Source of the DNA: Streptomyces endocoffeicus
GTDB lineage: Bacteria; Actinomycetota; Actinomycetes; Streptomycetales; Streptomycetaceae
DNA length: 33,788 bases
Assembly (NCBI RefSeq): GCF_016741935.1
Contig: NZ_JAERRG010000058.1
Coordinates: forward strand, 1-33,788
Direction: 5' to 3'
The notes under the pieces were generated by a model that was not told the origin of the DNA, searched no databases, and saw only the letters and a program-made list of their open reading frames with translations. Position numbers and translations under genes: made by a program. Below, piece after piece: positions 23,117 to 30,324 of this stretch; position 1 is the stretch's first letter, and each line of letters starts with the position of its first letter.

Positions 23117-25606
23117 ATGGCGCACGTTCCGGTTCCCGGGGAGCACTCCCCCGCCTCCTCCGACCCCGTCGATACGCACTGCCCTTACTGTTCGCTGCAG
23201 TGCGGTATGACGCTGCGCCCGGTGCCGCCGGGCGACGGACCTGGTGACGGGCCGGGCGACGGACCTGGTGACGGGCCGGGCGACGGACCTGGTGACGGGC
23301 CGGGCGACGGACCTGGTGACGGGCCGGGCAGCGGACCTGGTGACGGGCCTGGTGACGGGCCGGTCGGTCGGCCGGGCGGTGTCGAGGTCGTCGAGCGCAC
23401 CGCGTTCCCCGTCAACCGTGGCGCGCTGTGCGGTAAGGGCCGCACCGCGCCCGCCGTGCTCTCCTCCCGGGTGCGTCTGACCGAGCCGCTGGTCCGCCGC
23501 CCTGACACCGGTCGGCTCGAACCGGCCACCTGGGAGGAGGCCCTCGACCGGATCGCCGAGGGCCTGGAGTCCACCGGCCGAGCGTACGGCCGCGACGCGG
23601 TGGGCGTCTTCGGCGGCGGCGGGCTGACGAACGAGAAGGCGTACGCGCTGGGCAAGTTCGCCCGGGTGGTGCTCGGCACCTCACAGATCGACTACAACGG
23701 CCGGTTCTGCATGTCCTCGGCCGCCGCCGCCCATCAGCGGGCCTTCGGGCTGGACCGGGGGCTGCCGTTCCCGCTGGCGGACGTTTCCCGCACCGGATGC
23801 GTCGTCCTCGTCGGCTCGAATCTGGCCGAGACCATGCCGCCCGCGCTGCGCTATCTGACCGAGCTGAAGGAGGCGGGCGGCCGGCTGATCGTGGTCGATC
23901 CCCGGCGGACCCGTACGGCCGAGCAGGCGGATCTGCATCTGGCGCCGCGCCCCGGCACCGATCTCGCGCTCGCGCTGGGGCTGCTGCACCTGGTGGTCGC
24001 GGAGGGCCGGGTGGACGAGGAGTTCGTCGAACGGCGCACCAGCGGCTGGCCCGAGGCGCGGGCCGCCGCGATGGCCCACTGGCCGGAGCTGGTGGAGCGG
24101 ATCACGGGCGTCCCGGTTCCTGAGCTCCGTAAGGCCGTCACGATGTTCTGCGACGCCGAGAGCTCCATGGTGCTGACGGCCCGGGGGCCCGAGCAGCAGT
24201 CCAAGGGCACCGACACCGTCGGCGCGTGGATCAACCTGTGCCTGGCCACCGGCCGCGCGGGCCGCCCGCTGTCCGGCTACGGCTGCCTGACCGGCCAGGG
24301 CAACGGCCAGGGCGGCCGCGAACACGGCCAGAAGGCCGATCAGCTGCCCGGCTACCGCAAGCTCGACGACCCGGCCGCGCGCGCCCATGTGGCGGCCGTA
24401 TGGGGCGTCGAACCCGACGACCTCCCCGGGCCGGGGCGCAGCGCGTACGAACTCCTGGACGCGCTCGGGCAGGACGTCCGGGCGCTGCTGCTGATGGGCT
24501 CCAACCCACTGGTCTCCGCCCCGCGCGCGGCCCATGTGGAGTCCCGGCTGCGGTCGCTGGACTTCCTGGCGGTCGCCGACGTCGTGCTCTCGGAGACCGC
24601 CGCGCTCGCCGATGTGGTGCTGCCGGTGGCCCAGTGGGCCGAGGAGACCGGGACCATGACCAACCTGGAGGGCCGGGTCCTCCTCCGCCGGGCGGCCCTC
24701 ACCCCGCCGCCGGGCGTCCGGACGGACCTGTGGGTGCTGGGCGGGCTCGCGGCCAGGCTCGGCTGGGAGAAGGGGTTCCCGGCGGACGCGGAGGAGGTCT
24801 TCGAGGAGCTGCGACGGGCCTCGGCCGGGGGCCCGGCGGACTACTCGGGCATCACGTACCGGAGGATCGCGGAGGAGGACGGGGTGTTCTGGCCGTGCCC
24901 GGAGCGCGTGGAACGGGGCGACTCGGCGGGGGCCGAATCCGTACGCCCGGCCGACTCCGTACGCCCGGCCGACCCCGTGCGCCCGGCCGACCCCGTAAGC
25001 CCGGCTGACCCCATGCGCGCGGCCGACCCCGTAAGCGCGGTCGACTCCGTGAGCCCGGCCGACTCCGTGCGCGCGGCCGACTCCGTAAGCCCCGCTGACC
25101 CCATGCGCCCCGCCGACTCCGTAAGCCCGGCAACCCACCCGCACCCCGGTACGCCCCGCCTCTTCCTCGACCGCTTCGCCACGGCCGACGGCCGGGCCCG
25201 CTTCGCCCCCGTCAGCCATCGCCCGGCGGCCGAGGAGCCGGACGCGGAGTATCCGGTGCTGCTGACGACGGGCCGGGTGCTGGCCCAGTACCAGTCCGGC
25301 GCCCAGACCCGGCGTGTCGGCGAGCTCAACGAGGCCGCGCCCGGCCCCTACGTCCAGCTCCACCCGCTGCTCGCCGAGCGGCTGGGGGTGGACGAGGGCG
25401 CGTCGATCGCGGTGGTCTCCCGGCGCGGCCGCGCCGTGGCCCCGGCCCGTATCAGCCGGGACATCCGGCCGGACACGGTGTTCATGCCGTTCCACTGGGC
25501 GGGGCCTGGGCGGGCCAACACGGTGACGAACCCGGCGCTGGATCCGGTGTCCCGGATGCCGGAGTTCAAGGTGTGCGCGGTGCGGCTGGAGCCGGCCGGG
25601 GGCTGA
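23117..25606 (+). CDS. nasA: Assimilatory nitrate reductase, molybdopterin catalytic subunit
   Basis: An 829-residue cytosolic molybdoenzyme reducing nitrate to nitrite. ATG 23117 has no obvious Shine-Dalgarno, so leaderless initiation is possible. A [4Fe-4S] site is formed by Cys22, Cys25 and Cys29 (CPYCSLQCGM) and Cys105 (GALCGKG). Residues 38-81 between them are a Pro-Gly-Asp-Gly repeat insert. The molybdopterin domain follows with EEALDRIAEGL, NYNGRFCMSS-like YNGRFCMSSAAAAHQ, LVGSNLAETMPP, ARGPEQQSKGTDT and GYGCLTGQGNGQGGREHG. A second repeat tract of 11 six-residue units (SVRPAD type, 608-673) separates it from the C-terminal molydopterin-binding domain (YPVLLTTGRVLAQYQSGAQTRR, FMPFHWAG). 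No flavodoxin or ferredoxin domain is fused, so a separate electron donor is needed. GlnR-like sites precede it. The identity is well supported; both repeat inserts are unusual. Confidence 0.93.
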   Translation: MAHVPVPGEHSPASSDPVDTHCPYCSLQCGMTLRPVPPGDGPGDGPGDGPGDGPGDGPGDGPGDGPGDGPGSGPGDGPGDGPVGRPGGVEVVERTAFPVNRGALCGKGRTAPAVLSSRVRLTEPLVRRPDTGRLEPATWEEALDRIAEGLESTGRAYGRDAVGVFGGGGLTNEKAYALGKFARVVLGTSQIDYNGRFCMSSAAAAHQRAFGLDRGLPFPLADVSRTGCVVLVGSNLAETMPPALRYLTELKEAGGRLIVVDPRRTRTAEQADLHLAPRPGTDLALALGLLHLVVAEGRVDEEFVERRTSGWPEARAAAMAHWPELVERITGVPVPELRKAVTMFCDAESSMVLTARGPEQQSKGTDTVGAWINLCLATGRAGRPLSGYGCLTGQGNGQGGREHGQKADQLPGYRKLDDPAARAHVAAVWGVEPDDLPGPGRSAYELLDALGQDVRALLLMGSNPLVSAPRAAHVESRLRSLDFLAVADVVLSETAALADVVLPVAQWAEETGTMTNLEGRVLLRRAALTPPPGVRTDLWVLGGLAARLGWEKGFPADAEEVFEELRRASAGGPADYSGITYRRIAEEDGVFWPCPERVERGDSAGAESVRPADSVRPADPVRPADPVSPADPMRAADPVSAVDSVSPADSVRAADSVSPADPMRPADSVSPATHPHPGTPRLFLDRFATADGRARFAPVSHRPAAEEPDAEYPVLLTTGRVLAQYQSGAQTRRVGELNEAAPGPYVQLHPLLAERLGVDEGASIAVVSRRGRAVAPARISRDIRPDTVFMPFHWAGPGRANTVTNPALDPVSRMPEFKVCAVRLEPAGG
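23228..23359 (+). repeat. 24-bp tandem repeat inside the nasA iron-sulphur domain
   Basis: Five near-perfect copies of a 24-bp unit (beginning CCGGGCGACGGACC) plus a half copy encode PGDGPGDG repeats, with one PGSG variant. They lie between the third and fourth Cys ligands of the [4Fe-4S] cluster. Each unit adds eight residues in frame. Confidence 0.95.
24938..25135 (+). repeat. 18-bp tandem repeat in the nasA interdomain linker
   Basis: Eleven units of 18 bp encode SVRPAD, PVRPAD, PVSPAD, PMRAAD and similar hexapeptides. Units differ by one to four bases, so they are older or less homogenised than the 24-bp repeat. They fall between the catalytic core and the C-terminal molybdopterin-binding domain. 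Confidence 0.95.
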
Positions 25607-25658
25607 CCGCTTCCGGCCGGCGTCGGCGTCGGCGGCGTCGTCGTCGTCAGCGTCGTCG

Positions 25659-26642
25659 TCAGCCCCAGCTCTCGACCTCCTTCAGGTACGCCGCCCGTGT
25701 CTCCTCGTCCAGGAAGGCGGCCTGGAAGGAGTTGCGGGCCAGGGTGCGCAGGGTGGCCTCGTCGAGGCCGAGCGCGTCCCGTACGGCGGTGTAGTTGTCG
25801 CCCACGTAGCCGCCGAAGTAGGCGGGGTCGTCGGAGTTGACCGTCACCAGCAGACCGGCCTCCAGCATCGCGGGCAGCGGATGGTCCTCGAGGCGGTCCA
25901 CGACGCGCAGCCGGACGTTCGACAGGGGGCAGACGGTCAGCGGGGTCCGGTCCGCGACCAGCCGGGCCACCAGCGCCTCGTCCTCCAGGCTCCGCACCCC
26001 GTGGTCGACGCGGTCCACGCCGAGGACGTCGAGCGCCTCCCACACATACGCGGGCGGCCCCTCCTCCCCCGCGTGCGCGACGCACTTCAGCCCGGCCTGC
26101 CGCGCCAGCGCGTACACCTCGCGGAACTTCGACGGCGGGTTCCCGACCTCCGCCGAGTCCAGGCCGACGGCGGCGATCCGGTCCAGGTGGGGGCGGGCCG
26201 CCTCGAAGGTGGCCAGGGCCGACTCGGCGCTCTCGTCGCGCAGGAAGCACATGATCAGGCGCGTGGTGATGCCGTACGCGCGCGGCGCGGCGTCCAGCGC
26301 GCGGCCGATCCCACGGATGACCGTGTCGATCTCGACGCCGCGCGCGGTGTGCGCCTGCGGGTCGAAGAAGATCTCCGCATGCCGTACGCCCTGCGCTCGG
26401 GCGCGGGCCAGATACGCGTTGGTGAGGTCGGCGAAGTCGTCCTCGGTGCGCAGCACGGTCATCAGCGCGTAGTAGAGGTCCAGGAAGTCCTGGAGATCGC
26501 CGAAGGAGTACGCGGCCCGCAGCTCCTCCTGGGTGGCGAACGGCAGCTCGACCCCATTGCGCCCGGCGAGCGCGAAGGCCAGATCGGGCTCCAGGGTGCC
26601 CTCGATATGGAGGTGGAGCTCTGCGGTGGGAATCGGGGGCAT
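25659..26642 (-). CDS. Adenine deaminase-like (adenosine deaminase family) enzyme
   Basis: A 327-residue TIM-barrel amidohydrolase. Start ATG 26642 (MPPIPTAELHLH) has AGGTGA upstream; in-frame GTGs at 26654 and 26687 are possible alternatives. Zinc ligands and catalytic residues are visible: His10 and His12 (ELHLHIEGTLEP), His190 with Glu193 (HAGEEG), His214 (RVDHGVR), and Asp271 (NSDDPAY). The signatures EGTLEPDLAFALAGRNG, FFDPQAHT, NPPSKF and NSDDPAYFGGYV are those of the bacterial adenine deaminase (type 2) branch rather than classical adenosine deaminase. It should therefore convert adenine to hypoxanthine in purine salvage. General annotation as adenosine deaminase would be the cautious alternative. 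It is convergent with nasA, 52 bp apart across a CGT/CGG simple repeat. Confidence 0.88.
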   Translation of the reverse strand: MPPIPTAELHLHIEGTLEPDLAFALAGRNGVELPFATQEELRAAYSFGDLQDFLDLYYALMTVLRTEDDFADLTNAYLARARAQGVRHAEIFFDPQAHTARGVEIDTVIRGIGRALDAAPRAYGITTRLIMCFLRDESAESALATFEAARPHLDRIAAVGLDSAEVGNPPSKFREVYALARQAGLKCVAHAGEEGPPAYVWEALDVLGVDRVDHGVRSLEDEALVARLVADRTPLTVCPLSNVRLRVVDRLEDHPLPAMLEAGLLVTVNSDDPAYFGGYVGDNYTAVRDALGLDEATLRTLARNSFQAAFLDEETRAAYLKEVESWG

Positions 26643-26765
26643 GACGGGGATCACCTGTTGGTTTTCGCTGACGGGGAGGTCACTCACCCTATCCGGGCGG
26701 CAGCCCCGCACCGAGCGATAGGCTCGGCGTCGCCAGCAGTGCACTCAGGGACACAGGAGGCCACC

Positions 26766-27137
26766 GTGAGCAGTCGGCCGACCGAGGCGAGCGCTCCGCT
26801 GATCCCCATGCCGTCGCTGACCCCGGACGCGCTTCGGGTGGCAGTCGCCCAGATCGTTCCGAGTCGCCTCCCGGAGCTGAACGAACATCTGGCGAGCGCG
26901 GCAACCAGCGCGCAGCGCACCAGCAGCGTGGGACCGCTGAGAGCCTTCACCGCACATTGGGGAACCGTCGTCAACATCGAACGCTGGCCACAGCGCGCCG
27001 CTCGCTTCCACGCCTGTGAGCAACTGGCCGCGGATCCGCTGGCCGACCCGGAAGAGGCTCGCGCGGCGGCGAGCGAGATCGGCCGCATCCTGCGGACCGC
27101 GGGCGACAACTGCGCAATCTGGCCTTCCTGGACGTAG
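26766..27137 (+). CDS. DUF6247-like protein with an altered C-terminus
   Basis: A 123-residue protein with GTG start 26766 behind a perfect AGGAGG. LIPMPSLTPDALRVAVAQIV is followed by PSRLPELNEHL, VGPLRAFTAHWGTVVNIERW, AARFHACEQLAADPLADPEE and a final helix. This is the pattern of the actinobacterial DUF6247 family, whose members often accompany short toxin-like genes. The last residues NCAIWPSWT do not look native: in the overlapping frame the same DNA reads as the end of another protein. So the gene is probably fused to a truncated neighbour. The function is unknown. Confidence 0.7.
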   Translation: MSSRPTEASAPLIPMPSLTPDALRVAVAQIVPSRLPELNEHLASAATSAQRTSSVGPLRAFTAHWGTVVNIERWPQRAARFHACEQLAADPLADPEEARAAASEIGRILRTAGDNCAIWPSWT

Positions 27138-27208
27138 GGCTGCTGTACTTCCTGCCGGTGCCCAGCCAGCAGCTGATCGCCGTGGTACGCGTCACCTGGG
27201 CCGGGTGA
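27110..27208 (+). pseudogene. C-terminal scrap of a small unknown protein
   Basis: Starting at 27110, shifted relative to the DUF6247 frame, the DNA encodes LRNLAFLDVGLLYFLPVPSQ and then QLIAVVRVTWAG and a stop. The text looks like real protein (alternating strands with a clean C-terminus) but has no start codon or 5' half. It may be the partner gene of DUF6247 after a deletion, or the frameshifted end of the same gene. Confidence 0.45.
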
Positions 27209-27276
27209 GGCAACCGCCGCTCCCCTCCTCGGCGTCCCACAGCGCGACCGGATCGGTGCGGCGGGAGGGGGAGCGC

Positions 27277-27999
27277 ATGCCGGGGTGGGTGCGGGGGCGG
27301 TTGCCGAGGACGCGGCGGGGGTGGCGGCGGCTGGTGCGGGGGAGCGTCCTGGTGTGCGTCCTGGCCCTGCTCCCCGCGACCTGGCTGCGGCTGAGCACGG
27401 ACGACCGGATCCATACGGTCGCCGATGTGCCCTCGGCTCCGGTCGGGGTGGTCTTCGGGGCGGGGCTGTGGAACGGGGAGCCGTCGCCGTATCTGGCGCA
27501 CCGGCTGGACGCCGCCGTACGGCTCTACGAGGACGGCAGGGTCCATGCGCTGCTGGTCACGGGGGACAACAGCCGCCATGACTACGACGAGCCGGACGCG
27601 ATGCGCGCGTATCTCGTCAAGCGCGGGGTCCCGGACCGGCGGATCGTGAGCGACTTCGCGGGGTTCGACACCTGGGACTCCTGCAGCCGGGCCCGGCGGG
27701 TCTTCGGGGTGCACAAGGCGGTGCTGGTGAGCCAGGGGTTCCATGTCCGCCGGGCGCTGGCGCTGTGCGGGGCGGCGGGGATCGACGCGTACGGGGTCAC
27801 GGTCGACGAGCCGCACGATGTGACCTGGTACTTCGGCGGCACCCGGGAGGTCGTGGCGGCGGGCAAGGCGGCGCTGGACGCGGCGTTCGAGCCGGATCCG
27901 CACTTTCTGGGGCCGCGGGAGCGGGGGATCGAGGAGGCGCTGGCGGAGCGGGGCTCGGGCGCGGGCTCGGGCGTCGGCTCGGGCCCGGGCGCGCGTTGA
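27277..27999 (+). CDS. SanA/YdcF-type (DUF218) membrane protein
   Basis: A 240-residue protein starting at ATG 27277 behind GGGAGGGGGAG. A basic N-terminus is followed by one membrane segment (LVCVLALLPATWLRL, about residues 25-40). The DUF218 domain follows: VGVVFGAGLWNGEPSPYLAH, RLDAAVRLYEDGRVHALLVT, GDNSRHDYDEPDAMRAYLV, VPDRRIVSDFAGFDTWDS, VLVSQGFHVRRALALC. This matches the SanA branch, implicated in envelope barrier function and vancomycin exclusion in enterobacteria. The domain should face the outside. The C-terminus is a Gly/Ser-rich tail with GSG repeats. It is convergent with cutA, 25 bp apart. Confidence 0.85.
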   Translation: MPGWVRGRLPRTRRGWRRLVRGSVLVCVLALLPATWLRLSTDDRIHTVADVPSAPVGVVFGAGLWNGEPSPYLAHRLDAAVRLYEDGRVHALLVTGDNSRHDYDEPDAMRAYLVKRGVPDRRIVSDFAGFDTWDSCSRARRVFGVHKAVLVSQGFHVRRALALCGAAGIDAYGVTVDEPHDVTWYFGGTREVVAAGKAALDAAFEPDPHFLGPRERGIEEALAERGSGAGSGVGSGPGAR

Positions 28000-28024
28000 G
28001 CCGTTGCCCCGGCCTCGATCGCCG

Positions 28025-28348
28025 TCAGCCGATCGTCGTTTCCGACACCACCCACGCCAGGTAGTCCTCGCTGCCGTTCACGATGGGCGTCGCGATGACC
28101 TCGGGGGTCTCGTAGTCGTGCGCCTCGCGGATATGCGCCTCCAGCTCGTCGTAGCGCGCGGCGGTGGTCTTGAACAGCACCTGCCACTCGGCCGCCGTCT
28201 CGACCTCCCCCTCCCACCGGTACACGGATGTCACGGGCTGGCTGATCTGCGCGCAGGCCGCCAGCCGGGCCTCGATCGCCCCACGGGCCAGCGCCTCGGC
28301 CTTCTCGGGGGTGTCGGTGGTGGTCAGTACGGTCAGGTAGTCGGCCAC
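28025..28348 (-). CDS. cutA: Divalent-cation tolerance protein CutA
   Basis: A 107-residue protein with GTG start 28348 and GGAGAGG upstream. It shows the CutA1 pattern: DYLTVLTTTDTPEKAEALAR, LAACAQISQPVTSVYRWEGE, EWQVLFKTTAARYDELEAHI, HDYETPEVIATPIVNGSEDY, LAWVVSETT. CutA forms very stable trimers of ferredoxin-like folds and binds copper. A role in metal tolerance is traditional but not firmly proven. Length and signature residues are normal. The leader contains GGGTGGTTGC repeats. Confidence 0.93.
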   Translation of the reverse strand: MADYLTVLTTTDTPEKAEALARGAIEARLAACAQISQPVTSVYRWEGEVETAAEWQVLFKTTAARYDELEAHIREAHDYETPEVIATPIVNGSEDYLAWVVSETTIG

Positions 28349-28367
28349 TGCTGCGGTACCTCTCCAC

Positions 28368-28428
28368 GGGGTGGTTGCACGGGTGGTTGCGCGGGTGGTT
28401 GCACGGCGCGGTTGCACGGCGCGGCTGC
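28368..28428. repeat. 12-13-bp imperfect repeat upstream of cutA
   Basis: Five units of GGGTGGTTGCAC type (later GGCGCGGTTGCAC, GGCGCGGCTGC) lie between the divergent cutA and cupin genes, 20-80 bp from the cutA start, where its promoter should be. Confidence 0.75.
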
Positions 28429-28507
28429 GGACTGGCGCCCACCACGCTAGCCGGTGAGGATTGAGGGAACCCGCCGACGATCAGACCGGACCGATCGAGG
28501 GGCACAC

Positions 28508-28867
28508 ATGGATGACCTCACCACGCTCGCGCGCCACCATCTGGACCAGGCCAAGGCCGATCCGCACGGGCGCAGCGCCCATCTGTTCCTGCACGACGGT
28601 CCGCTGCGGCAGAGCGTGATCGCCATGGTTTCCGGCTGTGAGCTCGACGAGCACAACGCTCCCCCGGCGGCCAGCCTCCAGGTGCTGCACGGGCATGTAC
28701 GGCTGACCGGCGGCGGTGACCGGCTGGATCTCATCGCGGGCCAGGTGCAGGAGTTGCCGCACGAACGGCACGGGTTGCGGGCGCTGGAGGACTCGGTGGT
28801 GCTGCTGACGGCCGTGACCGCCACGGTTGGCTGCCCCACGCCTTACGAGGACACGGCCACCGCTTGA
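28508..28867 (+). CDS. Cupin-domain protein
   Basis: A 119-residue protein starting at ATG 28508 behind GAGGGG. It is a single cupin-like barrel: HLFLHDGPLRQSVIAMVSG, ELDEHNAPPAASLQVLHGHV, RLTGGGDRLDLIAGQVQELP, HERHGLRALEDSVVLLTAVT. His and Glu residues near ELDEHNAPP are candidate metal ligands, with a second His in LPHERHGL. Such small cupins often bind metals or small ligands. No substrate is indicated. It is divergent from cutA, so the two may share a regulatory region. Confidence 0.8.
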   Translation: MDDLTTLARHHLDQAKADPHGRSAHLFLHDGPLRQSVIAMVSGCELDEHNAPPAASLQVLHGHVRLTGGGDRLDLIAGQVQELPHERHGLRALEDSVVLLTAVTATVGCPTPYEDTATA

Positions 28868-29425
28868 GGATGGGCCCAGCCGCTACGGACGGCCGTGGGC
28901 TACGGGGGGGGTGTCCGGCGGCACTTTCCCCTCCCCGCCCCTTCCCGCAACCATGGGCTCCGCCCCTGGACCCCGGGGAACACCTGCGCCGGCGGCCTGA
29001 TCGCGATCGGCACGCCGACACGGCGGACGACCATGCGCATCGGAGTCGCCCGGCCGGGATCTGGAGCGGAGCCCCCGCTCCCGCCCCCGGACCCCGGGGA
29101 GGGATCAACGAGCCGACCGTCACCACCGCGAACACCTGCACCGGCGAACTGATCGCCATCGGCACGTCGGCGCGGCGGATGGCCGCGCATAACCCGGGCC
29201 CTCCGGACGGGGTCCGGGGCGGAGCACCGGGCTCGCTTCGCCCCTGGCCCCCGGGGGGCCGACGCGCCAGCCGCCACCGCGGTCGGGGCGCCGATCGCGC
29301 CGCCTGTGACGCGGCCGGGGGCTGGGGCGGAGCCCCCCACGCGGCGGAGCCGCACATCGTTAGGTGTCGGGAAGGGGCGGGGAGGGGAGCGGCTCGCCGC
29401 AGGCGGCGCGATCCGGCGGACAGCC
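28868..29425. repeat. Non-coding module of GC-rich repeats flanked by 20-bp inverted repeats
   Basis: No gene is supported in these 558 bp. A perfect 20-bp inverted repeat (CCCCTCCCCGCCCCTTCCCG) occupies 28928-28947 and 29368-29387. Inside, a 60-bp stretch at 28979-29040 recurs at 29131-29190 with roughly 80% identity, each copy starting AACACCTGC. GGGCTCCGCCCC-type motifs follow each arm. At 29338-29359 lies an inverted relative of the repeat at 15167-15220. This resembles stacked copies of dispersed Streptomyces intergenic repeats. Confidence 0.65.
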
Positions 29426-30193
29426 CTAGTCGCTGCCGCCGCCACCGCCTCCGCCGCCACCGCAGGAGTGGTGGCCGCCGCCATAGTCGCCGCCGTGGCT
29501 CCCGCCGTAGTCGCCGCCATGGCTTCCGCCACGGTCGTCGCCCCACCCGTGCGCCGTGTGGAAGGACTCCTGGTCGAGGTACTCGGGGTCGTAGGCGATG
29601 AGGAGGTTCCGGTCCCAGTAGGCCGGGTCGCCGTTCGGGATGGGTATCGCGTCGCTGACGGCCCTGCGCCGGGCCGGTTCCGGGACGACGACGGGGCCGT
29701 AGAACACGTACGAGGGGAGCGCCCCCTCCCGCACGGCCGCTTCCACGCGGCGCCTGCCCGTGCGGGTGGGGCGGCCCCGGAGACGGGTGAGAAGTCCGTC
29801 GGCGGTGAGCCGGCGCTGGATCTCCGCCAGCTCGGGTCCGCCGAGCAGCGCGGGGATCACCCGGTCCACCGGCTTCGAGTGCGGGCACAGTGCGATGAGC
29901 GCGCGCTCGACCGGGTGCTCGGCCCCCGAGTGCCCGGCTCCCTGGGGCCCGGCTCCCAGGGGCTCGGCTCCCTGGGGCCCGGCCCCCGGATGCCCGGCTC
30001 CCGAGTGCCCGGCCTCCTCCCCCACCGTGGCGCGGATCCGCGAGCGCCGGAGGGTGATCGCATCCCGCTCCTGGAGCGCTATCAGGAGGGTCTGGATCAC
30101 CCACCGCCGCCCGCCCACCAGATAGGCGATGTCATAGAGGTCCAGCGCCGGTGGCTCCGCCGAGGCGGGCCGTCTGGTCATGGCAGCACACAT
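29426..30193 (-). CDS. TIGR04222-like protein with Gly-rich C-terminus
   Basis: A 255-residue protein; the start is taken as ATG 30193 with GGGGG upstream (ATG 30181 is an alternative). LDLYDIAYLVGGRRWVIQTL, HPVERALIALCPHSKPVDRV and LAEIQRRLTADGLLTRLRGR fit the cytoplasmic part of TIGR04222 (DUF) proteins. These usually also carry membrane helices and end in a Cys/Gly-rich tail. Here the tail is GGDYGGSHGGDYGGGHHSCG followed by a Gly run, but no membrane helices are present, so it may be a short form. A Gly/Pro/His repeat (GHPGAGPQGAEPLGAG) interrupts the middle. The function is unknown. Confidence 0.7.
   Translation of the reverse strand: MCAAMTRRPASAEPPALDLYDIAYLVGGRRWVIQTLLIALQERDAITLRRSRIRATVGEEAGHSGAGHPGAGPQGAEPLGAGPQGAGHSGAEHPVERALIALCPHSKPVDRVIPALLGGPELAEIQRRLTADGLLTRLRGRPTRTGRRRVEAAVREGALPSYVFYGPVVVPEPARRRAVSDAIPIPNGDPAYWDRNLLIAYDPEYLDQESFHTAHGWGDDRGGSHGGDYGGSHGGDYGGGHHSCGGGGGGGGGSD
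29927..30010 (-). repeat. GPQGAEPLGAG-type repeat in the TIGR04222-like gene
   Basis: Imperfect 12-15-bp units (CCGGCTCCCTGGGGC and variants on the plus strand) encode GAGHPGAGPQGAEP-like text. The expansion is in frame and lies between two conserved blocks of the protein. Confidence 0.75.
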
Positions 30194-30204
30194 CGGAATG
30201 CCCC

Positions 30205-30234
30205 CGTCCATCCGCGTCCATCCGCGTCCATCCG
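30205..30234. repeat. 10-bp tandem repeat upstream of the TIGR04222-like gene
   Basis: Three perfect units CGTCCATCCG lie 12-41 bp before the start codon at 30193, in the likely promoter or leader. Confidence 0.85.
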
Positions 30235-30324
30235 GACTGCTCAAGTACCGTCAGTTTTGTCTTTCTGAACGGTGATGAACCCTGATGAGTGCCGCTTCAG
30301 AGCAGGATTTGAGCTTTCGCCCCC

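Noticed and set aside
23228..23359. Regular repeats that could suggest a CRISPR array
   Set aside because: Units are contiguous without spacers and encode in-frame peptides; no cas genes are present.
23681..25495. Long minus-strand open frame over nasA
   Set aside because: Shadow of the nitrate reductase; its repeats simply mirror the SVRPAD repeat.
26643..26744. N-terminal extension of the adenine deaminase
   Set aside because: The extra residues are Arg-rich and lack a ribosome site; homologues of this type begin close to the AELHLH motif.
26766..27208. An active toxin-antitoxin pair
   Set aside because: The second frame is only a 33-residue C-terminal scrap without a start, so no toxin can be proposed.
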